From: Syngnathus acus
Lineage: Eukaryota; Chordata; Actinopteri; Syngnathiformes; Syngnathidae
Length of the DNA stretch: 64,000 nt
Reading direction: 5' to 3'
Assembly (NCBI RefSeq): GCF_901709675.1
Contig: NC_051105.1
Span: 6,129,104 to 6,193,103 of the forward strand
Numbering within the stretch: position 1 is the first letter of the stretch; every line of letters begins with the position of its first letter. A model generated the notes under the pieces. It was given only the letters and a program-made list of their open reading frames with translations, was not told the DNA's origin and ran no database searches. Made by a program: the position numbers and the translations under genes. Below are positions 37,501 through 57,056 of this stretch, in pieces.

Positions 37501-39642
37501 GAGTAGATACCAGAAAATACTTAATACTAAAAAATCTTTTTGCACTCGTAGTTGGGTTCATTGGGAAATGATAACTCATCATTTATTGTTTTCATTTTCT
37601 CTTTCTTGTTGTTTACATTTGAACCAGACGAGGACCCTCCAAAGATCAAGTGTCCTCATGTGAAGGACAAGTGGGCAGAGCCAGGTAAACTGACAGCTAG
37701 GGTGACCTGGGATATGCCCGAAGGTGTGGACACGGCCGACGGCATCCTTACAGAGTACGTGCTCCCATCTCGCCTTCTTCTTCCTCCCTCCTCCTGTTTG
37801 GTATTCACATAGTGGAGACAGATGAGATCATCACAGTAACTCACGCAACCTCGGATGTGGTCTTTTGTAGCGTGATCCTGAAAGGGAAAGCTCCCAGATC
37901 GGATTTCCCCGAAGGTCTTCACAAGATGTCCTACACAGTATTGGATCGTGCGGGGAATAAAGGATCCTGTCGCTTCACTGTCAGAGTACGAGGTGGGACC
38001 GAACAGAACTCTTTGATATTATTGATATTCATTTCTGAGACCATCAAGCTACGCCTCGTGGTATGAGAACCACTGCTGTGTAAAACATGACCATGTTGTC
38101 CATGACCAAAGTCTTCTTCTCTAGTGCGACGCTGCAGTCCACTGTTCCCGCCCGACAACGGCTACATGAAATGCGACAGCGACGGCGACAACTACGGTGC
38201 GACCTGCGAATTTACCTGCACTGGCGGCGCCGATCTGCAGGGCAGTGCCGCCCGAGTCTGCCAGTATGGACTCACCTGGTCCGGAAGTGACACCAACTGT
38301 GCGCGTACGTAACACACTATCCATCCATCCATCCATCCATCCATCCATCCATCCATCCATCCATCCATCCATCCATCCATCCATCCATCCATCCATCCAT
38401 CCATCCATCCATCCATCCATCCATCCATCCATCCATCCAGCCATCCAGCCATCCAGCCATCCAGCCATTCATCCAGTTATATGTACACCTAGCTGCAGTA
38501 TATTAAAAATATTTCATACTGATACAAATTGTATTTACGCTTCCTTTGGTCTTTCCCACTGTGTATTCACTGTGGTCAGTTATTGTGTATTATTACAGAT
38601 GGGCATGTAATTGGTGTAATGATTCCAGGAGAACGTTTGAGTGCTTTGCAGTGGATCTTCTTATGGGATTAAGTGAAATTAGGCCCCAATGTCCTGCCTT
38701 CTTGGCCCACGCGCACACAGAATGACAAACGAAGAGCAAAATATAACCGACGTGATGTATTCAAGTATTTCCCCATCTATTATTCATGCCGCCGCTCATT
38801 TATATGCCTTTGCCTTTGGCGTGGTAATTTCACTTCCTGTGAGCCTGATGGGAGTGGGACCAGAGCCCCCTAAATGTGTCATTAAATTTCATTCCATTCA
38901 CTAGACATTGCTTTCGTTCATCCATGTTTTTTTTTTTTGCCCGTCACAGCCATGAACATTAATGTGGGGGTGCGCAGGGCCGGGGCGCTGCTCGAACAGT
39001 TCTACGAGAAGCGACGGCTCCTCATTATCTCCGCCCCGACGGCTGCCAATCATAATTACCGCTTCCAGATGACCAATCTGCAGGTGATTTAAAGACGAGT
39101 ATAATTTATTTACTACAATTATAATATATTCATTTATTTGTGCCAACAATTTCAAGTGACAGGCAGAATATTGTAGAATAAACAATACTCGCTGAAAGAT
39201 ATCCTGTGTATTACGTGTCAAACTTTGAAACTTGTATATTTGTGGGGACAACAGCATGCCCAGTGTGGACTGGACCTCCGTCACATCACCGTCATCGAGC
39301 TGGTCGGGAACTACCCGGCCCAAATTGGCCGTATTCGACACAGGCTCCTCCCCCCCATGCTAGCCTTGCAACTCAGGTATACATTCACACACCCTCACAC
39401 AAAGAGCTATTTATTTTATTGCGTGCTGTAGACACACTGTCTCCTCCATGTTGCCTAGGTTACTGCTCCAGATCTCACAAAGGTCTTTCCAGATGGTTCT
39501 AGTGGACAAGGACGGCACGGACAAGCAACGCTACCCGTTCCCAATCACGGCGGCCGAGCTGTTTACCACCGTTGACACCTTCCCCCTGCGCAAGGACGAG
39601 ATGCTGTTGCAGCAGGCCGCCGGACAAACTTGTCAATCATAA
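30780..39642 (+). CDS. srpx: Sushi-repeat-containing protein SRPX
   Basis: Ten exons: 30780-30840, 35568-35624, 36900-37088, 37316-37492, 37628-37754, 37871-37992, 38125-38304, 38950-39083, 39255-39376, 39459-39642; in phase, 450 aa (human 464). The order is signal peptide ([16 protein letters not shown]), a short acidic stretch, sushi 1 ([14 protein letters not shown]), sushi 2 ([16 protein letters not shown]), a HYR domain ([20 protein letters not shown]), sushi 3 ([18 protein letters not shown]) and a C-terminal DUF4174 domain ([34 protein letters not shown]). The C-terminal wording matches SRPX rather than its paralogue SRPX2. The protein is secreted or cell-surface and is reported as a suppressor of transformation in mammals. 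Intron 1 is 4.7 kb, unusually long here, and holds GT microsatellites, a MITE and an orphan ORF. Confidence 0.97.
31366..31532. repeat. GT-rich microsatellite cluster
   Basis: Interrupted (GT)n and (TTTGTGTG)n runs lie in srpx intron 1. They create long spurious Cys/Val and His/Thr reading frames on the two strands. Confidence 0.85.
32945..33394 (-). other. orphan 149-codon ORF in srpx intron 1
   Basis: An ATG-to-TGA frame on the strand opposite srpx. The predicted peptide has a hydrophobic segment near its N terminus ([19 protein letters not shown]) and eight cysteines. I recognise no family. In DNA this AT-rich, one or two frames this long are expected by chance in 64 kb, so coding status is unproven. 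Several overlapping open frames continue to 33880. Confidence 0.2.
34142..34163. repeat. poly-C tract
   Basis: A run of C after 'actgaca' in srpx intron 1. Confidence 0.8.
34536..34859. mobile_element. hAT-like MITE
   Basis: The ends CAGGGGTGTCAAACTCA and TTGAGGTTGACACCTGTG are imperfect inverted repeats, and the interior (gtgggccacat...) is non-coding and palindromic in parts. Flanking 8-mers TTAGACAC and ATTTACAC are a plausible decayed target duplication of hAT length. Related fragments lie near 20166 and 46826. Confidence 0.65.
38319..38470. repeat. (ATCC)n microsatellite, about 150 bp
   Basis: About thirty ATCC units, ending with interspersed CAGCC variants, lie in the srpx intron right after the sushi 3 exon. 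They produce long artificial frames with IHPS or MDGW periods on the two strands. Confidence 0.97.
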
Positions 39643-40945
39643 TCGTCGGCATTCACATCGCCCCAGAACGGGACTCGAAGACGTTTTCGATCCAGTGGCT
39701 TCCCTTTTGTCGCGACACATGCTCCTGAAGGTGTGTGTATATTTGAAACAACAGTTCGCTGCCATGTCACTCATGTGAAAGATTTTTTTTCTGAAGCGTT
39801 CAAGTCTTACACCACAACAATCATATTGATTCATGTGTCTTGCCTACTGCTATGTATTATTTTTCAAAACAAAAGTAAGTTTTGTAGAATCAAGTATTTT
39901 CACTGTATGGAGTGGAAAACTATATTATTTATGTCCCACTTCTTTAATAATAATGGATTCTCACACTCTTTAGATTATACTTTGTGTGTGTTTTGTACAC
40001 TCCCTGAAGAAAATACATTGCAACCTCAAAATCCAACAAAACGTCTTTTAAACTATTTGGTTTTAATTCATTGTCCAATAGAAACTATGACACAATCCAA
40101 TATGCCACCTCAAGGCTGAGAATTTCATATTTCAAAACATTCAAGGATTGGGTGATGACATACGTTGTGCCCTATACATGATTTAGATTATGATATGAAA
40201 ATGTTCAAGATTTGATGTAGTCAAATAACACGCAGTCAAACAATCTATCCGTGAAAAGGTAATAGTTTTATTTTCAAAATATTTTGATGAAATTGGTTGG
40301 GCACGTCGGAAACATGAGACACGATAACACATACTGTACGTCAAAAGTCGGCAGGCGGGTTTTGCACAAGCTTGTCATCTAAAATCGTGTTGCACATTAG
40401 TAGTAGTAGTGCTGGAATGGTATACACACACACACGCACACTGGCATTCATTAGTATCATAGGAAAAGGCTTATACAGCATTCCTTTGGTGACATGTTTT
40501 TGTGGTGAGCCCCTACGATGGAAGCGCCACCATCAGAGTCAAGCAATGATGGAGGTGATTATCAGTGCTCAATTTCCTGTATGCTCTTTTGTTCATATTT
40601 CCCTCTACGAGCATGCAGCACACTGGTCACACTGATACAGTGTTATCTACATTTACATCAAAGCTGGAAGTCAAGTGCTTACTTAATTTGGCCAGATAAA
40701 TATTTTTTTCAAAGCAGGCATCAAATGAATCTTTTTTTCAATGAATTACAATGAATTGCAATTTAATGGTCGAGACAAGTCATGCTATGTACACTGCACC
40801 AGGGGAGCTTGTGTGTTACAGGCACGGTGGTGCTTTGAGCTAAATGCTAACTTTAACATGCTAAGATGACGAGGAAGCTGACGCACCAACCGAAAGTTGG
40901 ATTCGTCTACAACTTTGGTACCAAACATTTCACGATTGTACCTTG

Positions 40946-41380
40946 ACTTACGAGCCATGTATCAAATCAGTTGTACCCTTAGTCAATTTCTATTGAACCA
41001 TTCCACTAAGAAATAATACACAATTTTATTGTGTCAAACAAAAAACACACCCGTATTGAATAAAAATAACATAAAATAAATGAAAAGAGAATGCAAAGAA
41101 ATAAAATGGGTTTATCAAGGGTGATTACCGTATACACATACTGTAGTATATATTCATGTGTTGGATATGCCTTTTAGGGGAGTTAGTATTTGGGCTGGTT
41201 CTGAAATGTTCAAAAATGATTACACTAGTTAAATACATTTAAGCATGTGCAAAAAAATTGCCTAAAAAATGTAAGCATTCCAGTTTGTTTTTCTCAGGCT
41301 AGCTTGTAGAAAGGAAAAAAAAAAAAAAGACTCGTAATTTGAAAAACTGGGCCATTCGTAAATCAAGGCACCGCTGTATT
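40946..41380. mobile_element. probable MITE
   Basis: The left end has 'taccttgacttacgag' and the right end has the inverse 'ttcgtaaatcaaggcaccgctgta'. This 'ccttgacttacga' terminal motif recurs at about 56844. The interior is AT-rich and non-coding. Confidence 0.4.
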
Positions 41381-42801
41381 TGCATTTATTGTCGCTACTT
41401 TACTGTTGAAGAGCTTTTCAGAAACGGAATACTATCTTAGCGAGAGAGAATGTCATTAACTAAACACTTTTACTCATTATACTTGCAAGGATGTGCTTCA
41501 CAGCAAAAATAGCTTGATGACAAGGGTATTCATCACCAACATTTATCAGTGCTTTGACTCATGTCTTGTATTTGAAAAAAGACTGATAGCCATCTACATG
41601 CTAAAAATAATTCAAACGCACAAATCCCATCTGGATGTGCTTAAAACCAGACCCAACACTGCATTGTGTTTCTTGTTTGGAAGTTTTTTAAAAAGCGCAG
41701 TGGGTTAGATCCGAGCGTAAGGCATGACCGGTTGTTCCGCACTGGGGAGAAAGAGTGACACTGGAAAGAGATGCGCTCGTTTCTTGTAACGTCGTTCTTT
41801 TGGCCCATTTCCAACAAGCAGTACAATTAGAAAGGTTATGTATTTTTAGGGTTTGCACTCTTACAAGTGATGTGTACCAAAATAGTGGACACTTTGTTTT
41901 TGTTCATGTTTCACATAAGGTTTCCCAGGACTGTGGACTTCTTCCTGCAAGTCCCTGTGTGAAAGTGCACACAATTTTGGAGAAAAAAAATGGTAGTAAA
42001 ATACCACTCTGCTGCTATTGTGCTGATGTGGCGATGTGATCTGATTGCCTGGTGGTGTGCGCAATCGTACATAATTGTGGCAATAATCCCACTTTTGCTG
42101 GATCCTGTATAAAAAAGCTAATTTGGGTAAGTCTCAGGTTCCTTCTGGTTAGTGAGCTCTGATGCACAAATGTGTGCGGACATTGTGACACATCTACACT
42201 ACAGAACAAACTCAAACTAAGAGTAAATATCGGCAAAATACTTTTTTCGGTCTTTGCTAGCAAGCATTCATTCTCTTTAAAATCTTAATATTCTAACAAG
42301 ATTTTATAACGAGGTTTTAATTTACAATAAGAAACACCAAAAATATAAATATAATTTGTCGTTGTGACTTTTTTTTCCCAACATGCTACAATGGTAGTAT
42401 ACAGTAAATACACTACTTTTAAGACACCACGAGGTTTTTGAGGATAGCTAAAAAAAAAAATCCTGCAAAGAGGAATAAATTGTCTTTTGACACTACAGAG
42501 AATTGTATTAACAATCCTGATAAAATAAAATTGCCAAGTATATAAAATGAGGCTCCACAATGATGACAAATCCAGCCCTCCTTTCCAGACAACCCAAGCT
42601 TGCCAAGCAATTATTTTTTCTCTTCTATTGGCTGATCATTTTGTTTTTGCATGACTTTTTTTTCCCACAGATGCGGCAGTTCCCGCCTTCCGCAGGTTCT
42701 GTGCAAAAATTTCGCAACATCTCTGCGTGAGAGACTCTCAAGTTGGAGTCTAAGACAAAACCGAGTTGTGCAACATGGTCTGATTACAAGCCAGATGGGG
42801 T

Positions 42802-42807
42802 TTTATT
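42802..42807 (-). promoter_or_regulatory. candidate sytl5 poly(A) signal
   Basis: AATAAA on the minus strand, about 60 bases past the sytl5 stop. If used, the 3' UTR is very short. Confidence 0.4.
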
Positions 42808-42868
42808 GTTCCAAGCTGTACTGTACTACTTGGTGGAAACACGTCTTGTGTTTGTAATCCATTCGGGC

Positions 42869-49557
<6,689 letters not shown>

Positions 49558-52500
49558 CGCTGACCTCGGGTCTACACGCAGCCGGTGGAATCAACCGAGC
49601 GGGGAAGCCGCACGGAAATAGACGCCGACTTTTAATTCACTGCACGCTTTTGTTTCCTCACAGGCATCAGCATCCTTGAAGCTTCACACAGCTTGTCTAG
49701 ACCTCTGTAAATGAACCTGTACAGGCGCCAAGAAAAAGGAAAAGTCAGTATCATTAGCAAGAATTAAAACCGCAATTTAATGTGTGCCATTTTCATCACA
49801 AATAGGATGATTGCCAGGGTTGTAAGGTCACATGTAATTGGTGGTGACATTTAAAATGTAACACACGCACCACACCATACGTACAGCTATTAGCTACCCT
49901 TTTCTTGGTAATGACAAGAATCTCTAATTGCAGACAATACTACATTCATTATTGTAGGGCCAAACGGCATTTTAAACTCAAACGTTATAAGGACAAAAGT
50001 CTTTGGATATGGTCGAAATAAAATACAGTGTATTCTAATAGAACGTCACATCAATGGACTGAGGAATAATTTTGCCATCCCGCGGGAACACTTCTTTTTC
50101 GTTCTCTCTAATCTTTTTCCGTCCTGCTTGGCTCCCTCCGCTTTTAGCGACATCCTCGTCCCTGCGCTCGTCTCTTCTCTTTCACGCCAATTAGGGAAGT
50201 CGTGCAGCTTCATTATCAACAATAGCTCAGCTGCTTCTTGACTTGAGCTGCAGCTGCACTCTGATCAATGAGGAGATTTTCTTTCACCTTTAAGTTGCCG
50301 CGGAAGGAATTTCAAGTAGCAAATAAACAATAGGTAGTCTTCAATTACGCCTGATGGACAGAGAATTATTCCGAAACCAAATTTAGAAAATGGTTCCCGC
50401 GCTCCAGCTATACGGTGCATTCCGGATACTAGAAACTCAGCATGAGACACTGTCCTAATGTTTTGAAAGTACTGCTCCTTAAATTCCCCAAAAATTCACA
50501 GTGCTTCTCAAGACCCAACACACACATAGTCCTCTAAAAGTTCTTAGTTCAGAGGTCAAACCCCTCAAAGGCTACAAATCTTTCAACAGGCAAGACCATG
50601 CTAGATTTCTATCTAAACCATACTTATTTAGCATCATGTTTTATTAGCGAAGTGAGCTTTGTTATCTTCATAAAAGCAGATCCCCCCCCCCCATGTAGTG
50701 ATCTCATTTGATTGACACTTTTTCAGTGTTAATAAGTATGTTAATGCCATGACAGCTTACACATTGCACTTATTGCAGCTGCCGTGGTAAATCGACATCC
50801 GTCTGACGCAGACGACTTCCTGAATAATTCACGCAGGAATTGGTGACCAATAAACCAGCCAGTCATCAGCCAGTGACCCATACACACACTGGAGAGTGTT
50901 GAAAACATTAATTATGCATCAACATAGGTCAATAATGCCCCGCTTCACAGCTGCTTGATCAATTCTGCGCCAGGCCCGCTAGCCACGTTGTGTTTCCAGG
51001 GACACACGCTGGATGACTCGATGTTGTAGCTGTGTCAACTTGCCTGAACTTAAGTTTGCCCCTTAATGGCTTGTTGCGTCCTTTCGGCCACTAATTAAAA
51101 GCAAAGAGAGGGTGGCTTCAGCATAGGAAACGAGTGCCACTCCTCCCAAAATGAGCTGGCTGAAGGAGAAGCGGGGGGCCACAGGAAGGGAAATAGATTT
51201 GTGATTGATTTAGTGAGCTGTGTTTGTTGATGTGATCACCATAGGGAGGGCGAGGGGCGGGGGCGGGAGGTTAGACAGGGGACTCAGCATTGACTTGAAA
51301 ACACTGAGTCAGTGCTGTTGACCTTGAAATGATTTGAGTCACCAAAGCCGTTTGATGCAATAATTACCGAGAAATAGACTTTTAAATATATAAAATAACC
51401 AGATTAGTTTACAACTTGCCAATATTGTCCTAAAGGAATGAGAATAATCCGGTGATTTTTATGTATGACATACATTTTTCTTGAAGAAAAGTAATTTGCC
51501 AATTGTTTTTTTTTTTTTTTCAAAAAGTTGGTACTGTTTAAACTTTCATGCTCGCATTTGTGTGTCGTTAGAATGTTACTTTGGCAATTTCCAGATTCCA
51601 CTATATTTGTTTAAAACGCTCATTGTCATTTGACATGGTGCCGTCGTCTCACTAAAAGCGAAAAAAAGCAATGATTGACTCAGAACGACGACGCCAGATG
51701 AAAGCACTTAGTTCCATTCATTGCTTTGAGTTGAGTGCACCCTTGAAGCGCTTCTTGATATCAAATTAAACTTTACCTCCGATGTTAACGGACCTCCATC
51801 GGACTTTACAACAGAAATGAGGACACATAATAAATGACATGCATCTCTGACAATAACAGCTGTTGTTTGTCAACCACTTGAGGAGCCTTTTTGCTTTCAG
51901 TGCGCGAGTTTTTTTTTTTCTTGACACCATGTTTGTATGTTTTAACCCAGTTTCAACAGCTTCGCCTAGTAAGCAGGCGCGCTCACAGCTTGAATATTTC
52001 ATCTGCTCCTTCCTGTCTCTGCCGCACGCATTCGCAACTACTGACGAGCAGATGCACGTCTTATTAAAAAGAAAAAAAAACTGAGTGCCTGATAATGCAT
52101 CATGGCTCATGTCATGTGTGCTACTTGTGGCCTTGTATCGCTGACCTCAGAGAAATAATAATAGTAGATGGATGGACCACATGAAACAAAGATGATAAGT
52201 TAATAATCATCATAGTCGTGTAGTAGGAGGGGAAATGTTGGTAACTCTGTCTAGTTAACTGCTTGCAGATGTGATAACTGGAACAAAGTGCCGCTTTTAA
52301 AAGTGTCCGTATTGATTAGTCATCAATAATAAATGTAGCAAAAGTGATAACATGGACAGTAAATGGCTGTGCGTATTGGGGTTGTGTTCTTTGCAAAGAG
52401 GTTGAGAGGTGCTCCACTCGAGCCATATCTCTCTCCACTAAACTGTTTATATCGTCATAGCAACCAATATGTTGAGATTTCTTTTTTTTACTCAGGACTG

Positions 52501-55500
52501 ACCTTGGCGGACGCCTACACTCTTGATCATCCATCTAATTCTACATTAAGGCACTCGACCTTTTCAATTCAGCTTTATTACATGGCGCCGTCATTCAGTG
52601 TATTTTTCATAAAGCCAATAATGTCAGACGCCAACGAGATAACAGAAAAGCTCCTGTCAATGGAGATATTTCTTCCGGAAAAGATTTGATAATATGACAA
52701 GAAAGTTAATTTTGTTTTCTAGATTCTTAGGTCATTATTAAAAGGACAAAAGACGCAGTCTTATGGAAAAAAATGTCAGATTTTTCTCTAGAAATGTGCA
52801 ATGACAATGTTACAAGAAAAAAGTAGTAATGTTAGGAAAATAAAATCATGCTTTTGCGCAAAAAGCCAAGACCAAACTCAAATTACATTTGCAGAATAGG
52901 GTTAGGTATGGTTAGGTTAAATGTATGGTTAGGTTAAATGTATGATTATGAAGATGTCATTTTATGTTCTAGATTAAAAATCCAATATGACAAGTAGAGT
53001 TGTAATCCCAGGAGGCTAAAATGTGTTCTGGGAATCTGAAAAGTTCCATAAGTCAAATCATAATCACCAATTCTACCTAGCAACAAGACGCCATTCAAAA
53101 AAAATTGAGCCATTTGTTCATCTACCATGCCATGGATACATTCATATGCCATCGATTAACTTAAATTTTCAAAAACTGCAACTTTTTGGAATGAAAATGA
53201 GACTTTTTTTTCATTCTGTAAATGATTCGCTTTAACTCACAACACTGCCCCCCACACACAATTTCTGGAGGTAACTGCAACAAATGGTCTGTATCTGCAA
53301 TCTTAGAAGCAACAAACAGAAAGAACACAGAAGAAATCAGCCTTATATGTTAAAACTCAACATCCTCTTTTCCATGTTTCTGCAATTTAGGCGGCAAATG
53401 CCGGAGCCTCGAAATTACTCTACTGCTCGTGCAATCCATACCTGGATTTTAAGACCATTGATCAAACTCAACGCGCTTAGGGGAAAAAAAAAAAAAAAGA
53501 AGACCAAATGATCAAACCATGCATTGATCATACCCGTCGCGGGGCTGCCTGCGTTCATTCACGGTCTCGATGAAGAGGGGTATCTGGCTGAGGCTGCAGG
53601 ATGCTTCGGGCTGCATACCAAGCGAGCGGGGAGGCACCGGTGTGTGGGAGGGAGGGAAACCCCGCACTATACGACACCAGCAGACGTGATGGATGTAGCA
53701 GCATCCCCGTGTAGCGCGCGTGCGGGCATGTACGGTTGTGTGCGCGAGGATTTGACGGACATGCCAGCAATCGTGATGTTGCACTGACCCTGAGCTAACC
53801 CCCACATCCATAGGGAGTCCCCTGCAGGCTATTCTCCTCCGTTTCCACTCCTTTTATTCCCTTGGTATGCACGTGCTCCACATCCAGTTCTCTTCATCAT
53901 TATACAGCATTATATTATTCGATCGCGGTCCCTGCTCGGCATCAAACAGCCTGGCAAGGAATGTATACATTTGTATATTTATTGTCAGACGTTACTCGAG
54001 AGAAGAAGCACGGGGAGAGACAATTCTCCACATGTAGTCTTTCAAGAAAAAGAAATATAAATTTAATTATTTTAATTTTTTTCTTCAAAATTACTTAGCA
54101 TACTATATAACATTTGCTTACCAAAAATCTAATATTATTATTATTGATTTAACAATACCGTCGTTATTTCTTAATGAACTCAACACCACCGTCACTAATT
54201 GGAAAATAATTTTGGGGTCAAACGTTGCCTTCACATAGATAATAATTCTGAGTTTTTAATGATTTACAAATAAATACAAACAGAATTATTGTAATCATTA
54301 CAAATTGAATTTAAACAAAAATTGAATATTACAAAATATATATTGGACTATTTAAATTTTAAAATGTAATTTTTTTGCAATATACATTTTGTGATGTTTT
54401 ATTTTTAATTTGTTTAAATTGTGATTGTGTTTGTATTTATTTGTCAATGATTACAGCTAAATACAAACACAATTATTGTCATCATTACAAATCGAATGTC
54501 AACAAAAGGAAAATATTATGCATTGTCCATAGAAGCATCTCACAGTCACGCACGCAACTAATGACATCACTGCAACTCTTCATCCACTTGCATTCAACAG
54601 TCTCCTGGTTGAACACATGAAGCTTCTGAGTGTTCAGAATGTGCTTCAGGTTTACAACAAGCCGAAATGAATTTAAGTGGCGGTGCAAAGAGTTGACACG
54701 AGAACAGAACCACCACAGCAGCAGCAGCAGCAGTCGCAGCAGCAACCGTGGCGAGAAAATGGTCTCTTTGCTGCATTGCACCTGTGCAAAGCCCCCGAAC
54801 TTTCCGCGGTCCCACCGGTGACTGGCTATGCCTCCGCGGTCGTGATCGCGCCACTCCTCTCGCCCACTCACCTTTTTACCCCCCAACACACGCACACACA
54901 CGAGAGGAACAAGTAGAAAGCAGCTGCCATATGTCAGTGACAAAACAGCAGCGCGTCATTTGACCCGGCGGGAGACACGTCTTACCTGGAAGGGACGGCC
55001 AGGGGTTGGAGAGAGAAGCCGGCAGGAAACCTTCGTGGGCCGGGGGACGATTCGAATCGTCCCGGTGTCGCTGACCGTGTGGGGGGTTTTGTCTTCTCGG
55101 CGCGCACTGCGAGAGTACACGTTCACTGGCAGGGTGGTTCTAGTGAGGGGGCGTGGTGTAAGTACGTGTGTGTGTGCGTGTGTGTGTGTACGTGTATGCA
55201 TGTGCGTGCGTGCGTGCACGTATCTGTTTCTGCGTGCGTGTGCTTGTTCGCGCGTGTGATTGCATGATTGCGCATGTGTGCCTGTACGTGCGTGTGCGCG
55301 CGCGTGTGTATGTGTGTGTGTATGCAATAACAATAATAATAACAATATTAATAATAAAACAATACTACTATAAACACTATAATACTGTTTATGATTAATA
55401 TATGTATGCCTCACAGTACAGAGGTTGATTCCGGCTCTGGCCTGCGTGGGGTTACTCCAGATATTCTCCCACATTCCTAAAACATGCACGGTAGACTGCT

Positions 55501-55941
55501 GGGACCCTCGTGAGGATTAGCGGTTCAGATGATGATGAAGAACGAATGAATATTTTTTCTATTCATATATTATTAATTGATCTCTTGCACTCAGTTCACA
55601 CTCCACAATGTTAACAGCGCTATGGTAACAAGTTGCATTGATAGCATTAAAGTCACATAAAGAAAAAACTACATGCCAGTGTTGTATGTAACTTTTCATA
55701 TTTTTCAAAGGAGAGAGAACTAGCCACCTCTGGTCGTCATCAGGTATGTTTTTCATGTTCTCATCCAAGTTATTTTCTCAATGAAAGTCACTGAAGTAGT
55801 GTCTGCATACGGCCACTACGGGGCGCCATAGCAGTGAGTAATTGACTAAATGGTTGTCTTTTCTGCGCTCGTTGGTTGACGCATGCGCAAAACAGAAACA
55901 CTGCCTCCGCGGCGAGAAAACGGCGACAAGACACCGTACAA
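49558..55941. other. sytl5 5' region and sytl5-dynlt3 divergent intergenic
   Basis: I see no coding exon in these 6.4 kb. The minus strand has a GC-rich block at about 54690-55120 ending in CCCTTCCAG/gtaagacg (donor at 54986), a plausible first non-coding exon and promoter for sytl5. A GT/GC-rich microsatellite lies at 55158-55322. The last 70 bases before dynlt3 are CpG-containing (gcatgcgc, cgcggcgag) and probably its promoter or 5' UTR. The rest is AT-rich and featureless to my eye. Confidence 0.45.
55158..55322. repeat. GT/GC-rich microsatellite
   Basis: Alternating purine-pyrimidine GT, GC and GTGC runs, such as 'gtgcgtgcgtgcgtgcacgt', lie upstream of dynlt3. This composition favours Z-DNA and gives spurious Cys/Val frames. 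Confidence 0.85.
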
Positions 55942-57056
55942 ATGGAGGAGTTTAATAATGGCGACGAGGTATATACTGTTAATAATACCCGTCTTATTAT
56001 GACGCCCGGCGTTGTGATGGAAGTCGTAGCTGGCAGGGATTTGCCGCTGAATAGGAGCTGCGTCGGTTGCATTAGCAGGGTGGGTGGGGCAAGGAAAGAA
56101 GGGAATTCCGTTTGTTTTCTGAGGTCCTCCAAGAAAGACTTAATCTTGGTGTTGAATCAAAAGAAGACATTTGAAAACATCTACTTTTACCCTGGATATT
56201 ATTTTGCTTGTTTTCGAACATCCATTAACAGAATCGAAATCAATTTGTTCGTGCATTTCTGCCATGTTAACTTGAAATAATTGTAAAATCTAATCAAACC
56301 AATATTTACATTTGAATGTTGGATCCTTTTCTAGTTCTAATTTAATTTCAAACTAAATGATTCCACTGACTTTTCACATAGGTGGCCTTTAATGCTGATG
56401 AAGTCACTAATAACATTAAAGAGGTAAGTGAGTGGGAATACACATCTCAGTATTACAGGGAATCTTACTATTGATGATGGTAACACAACAGTTTTGTGCG
56501 TTGATGTCACAGTGCATCGAGGGAGTCATTGGCGGGATGGACTACAGTCAAAGTAAAGTGAACCAGTGGAGTGCCAGCATTGTGGAGCACTCTCTAACGC
56601 ACCTGGTCAAACAAGGACGCCCATTCAAGTACATAGGTGACTTGGCCAGCAATATGTGATGTACGGGATGTGTTTTAGTGGGTCAGGGTCACAAGTGACT
56701 TGTGTCTTTTTTTCTGGGGAGCAGTTAACTGCACCGTCATGCAGAAGAGCGGCGCTGGTCTGCACACTGCAAATTCGTGCTACTGGGACAATACCACGGA
56801 TGGTGAGAGATCATTTTTCACCTTGGATTGTTAATACAGTGGTGCCTTGACTTACATACAAGTGCCCCAGTCATCTTTTTTTTTTTGCCCTCTTTATAAG
56901 ACTTGTGTATGTTTTTATATTTTCTAGTCGCTGTTTTACAAAATATGGTTAAAAAGTCAAACTGTATTTTGAACATGTTTTTCAGGAAGCTGCACAGTCC
57001 GATGGGAGAACCGCACCATGTATTGCGTGGTCAGCGTCTTTGCCGTCGCTATATAA
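55942..57056 (+). CDS. dynlt3: Dynein light chain Tctex-type 3
   Basis: Five exons: 55942-55968, 56382-56423, 56513-56636, 56725-56802, 56986-57056; all GT-AG and in phase, 113 aa (human 116). The peptide runs [76 protein letters not shown] and ends FAVAI. It is a single Tctex1 domain over the whole length, so the gene is complete. The product is a light chain of cytoplasmic dynein that links the motor to cargo. The ATG was chosen because MEEF matches the family start; a longer open frame upstream is ignored. It stands head-to-head with sytl5, as its neighbour in the conserved Xp block. Confidence 0.97.

Larger units (their letters stand above)
39643..42868. other. srpx-sytl5 intergenic (tail-to-tail)
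   Basis: srpx and sytl5 converge here. The interval is AT-rich. It contains a probable MITE at 40946-41380 (listed separately) and a candidate sytl5 poly(A) hexamer at 42802-42807. No gene is recognisable; open frames are at most about 130 codons and low in complexity. Confidence 0.55.

Noticed and set aside
38121-38610. Long frames with MDGW or IHPS periods
   Set aside because: They are translations of the (ATCC)n microsatellite in an srpx intron, not a repeat protein.
54956-55489. 177-codon His/Thr/Arg ORF on the minus strand
   Set aside because: Its core is the GT/GC microsatellite; no domain is present.
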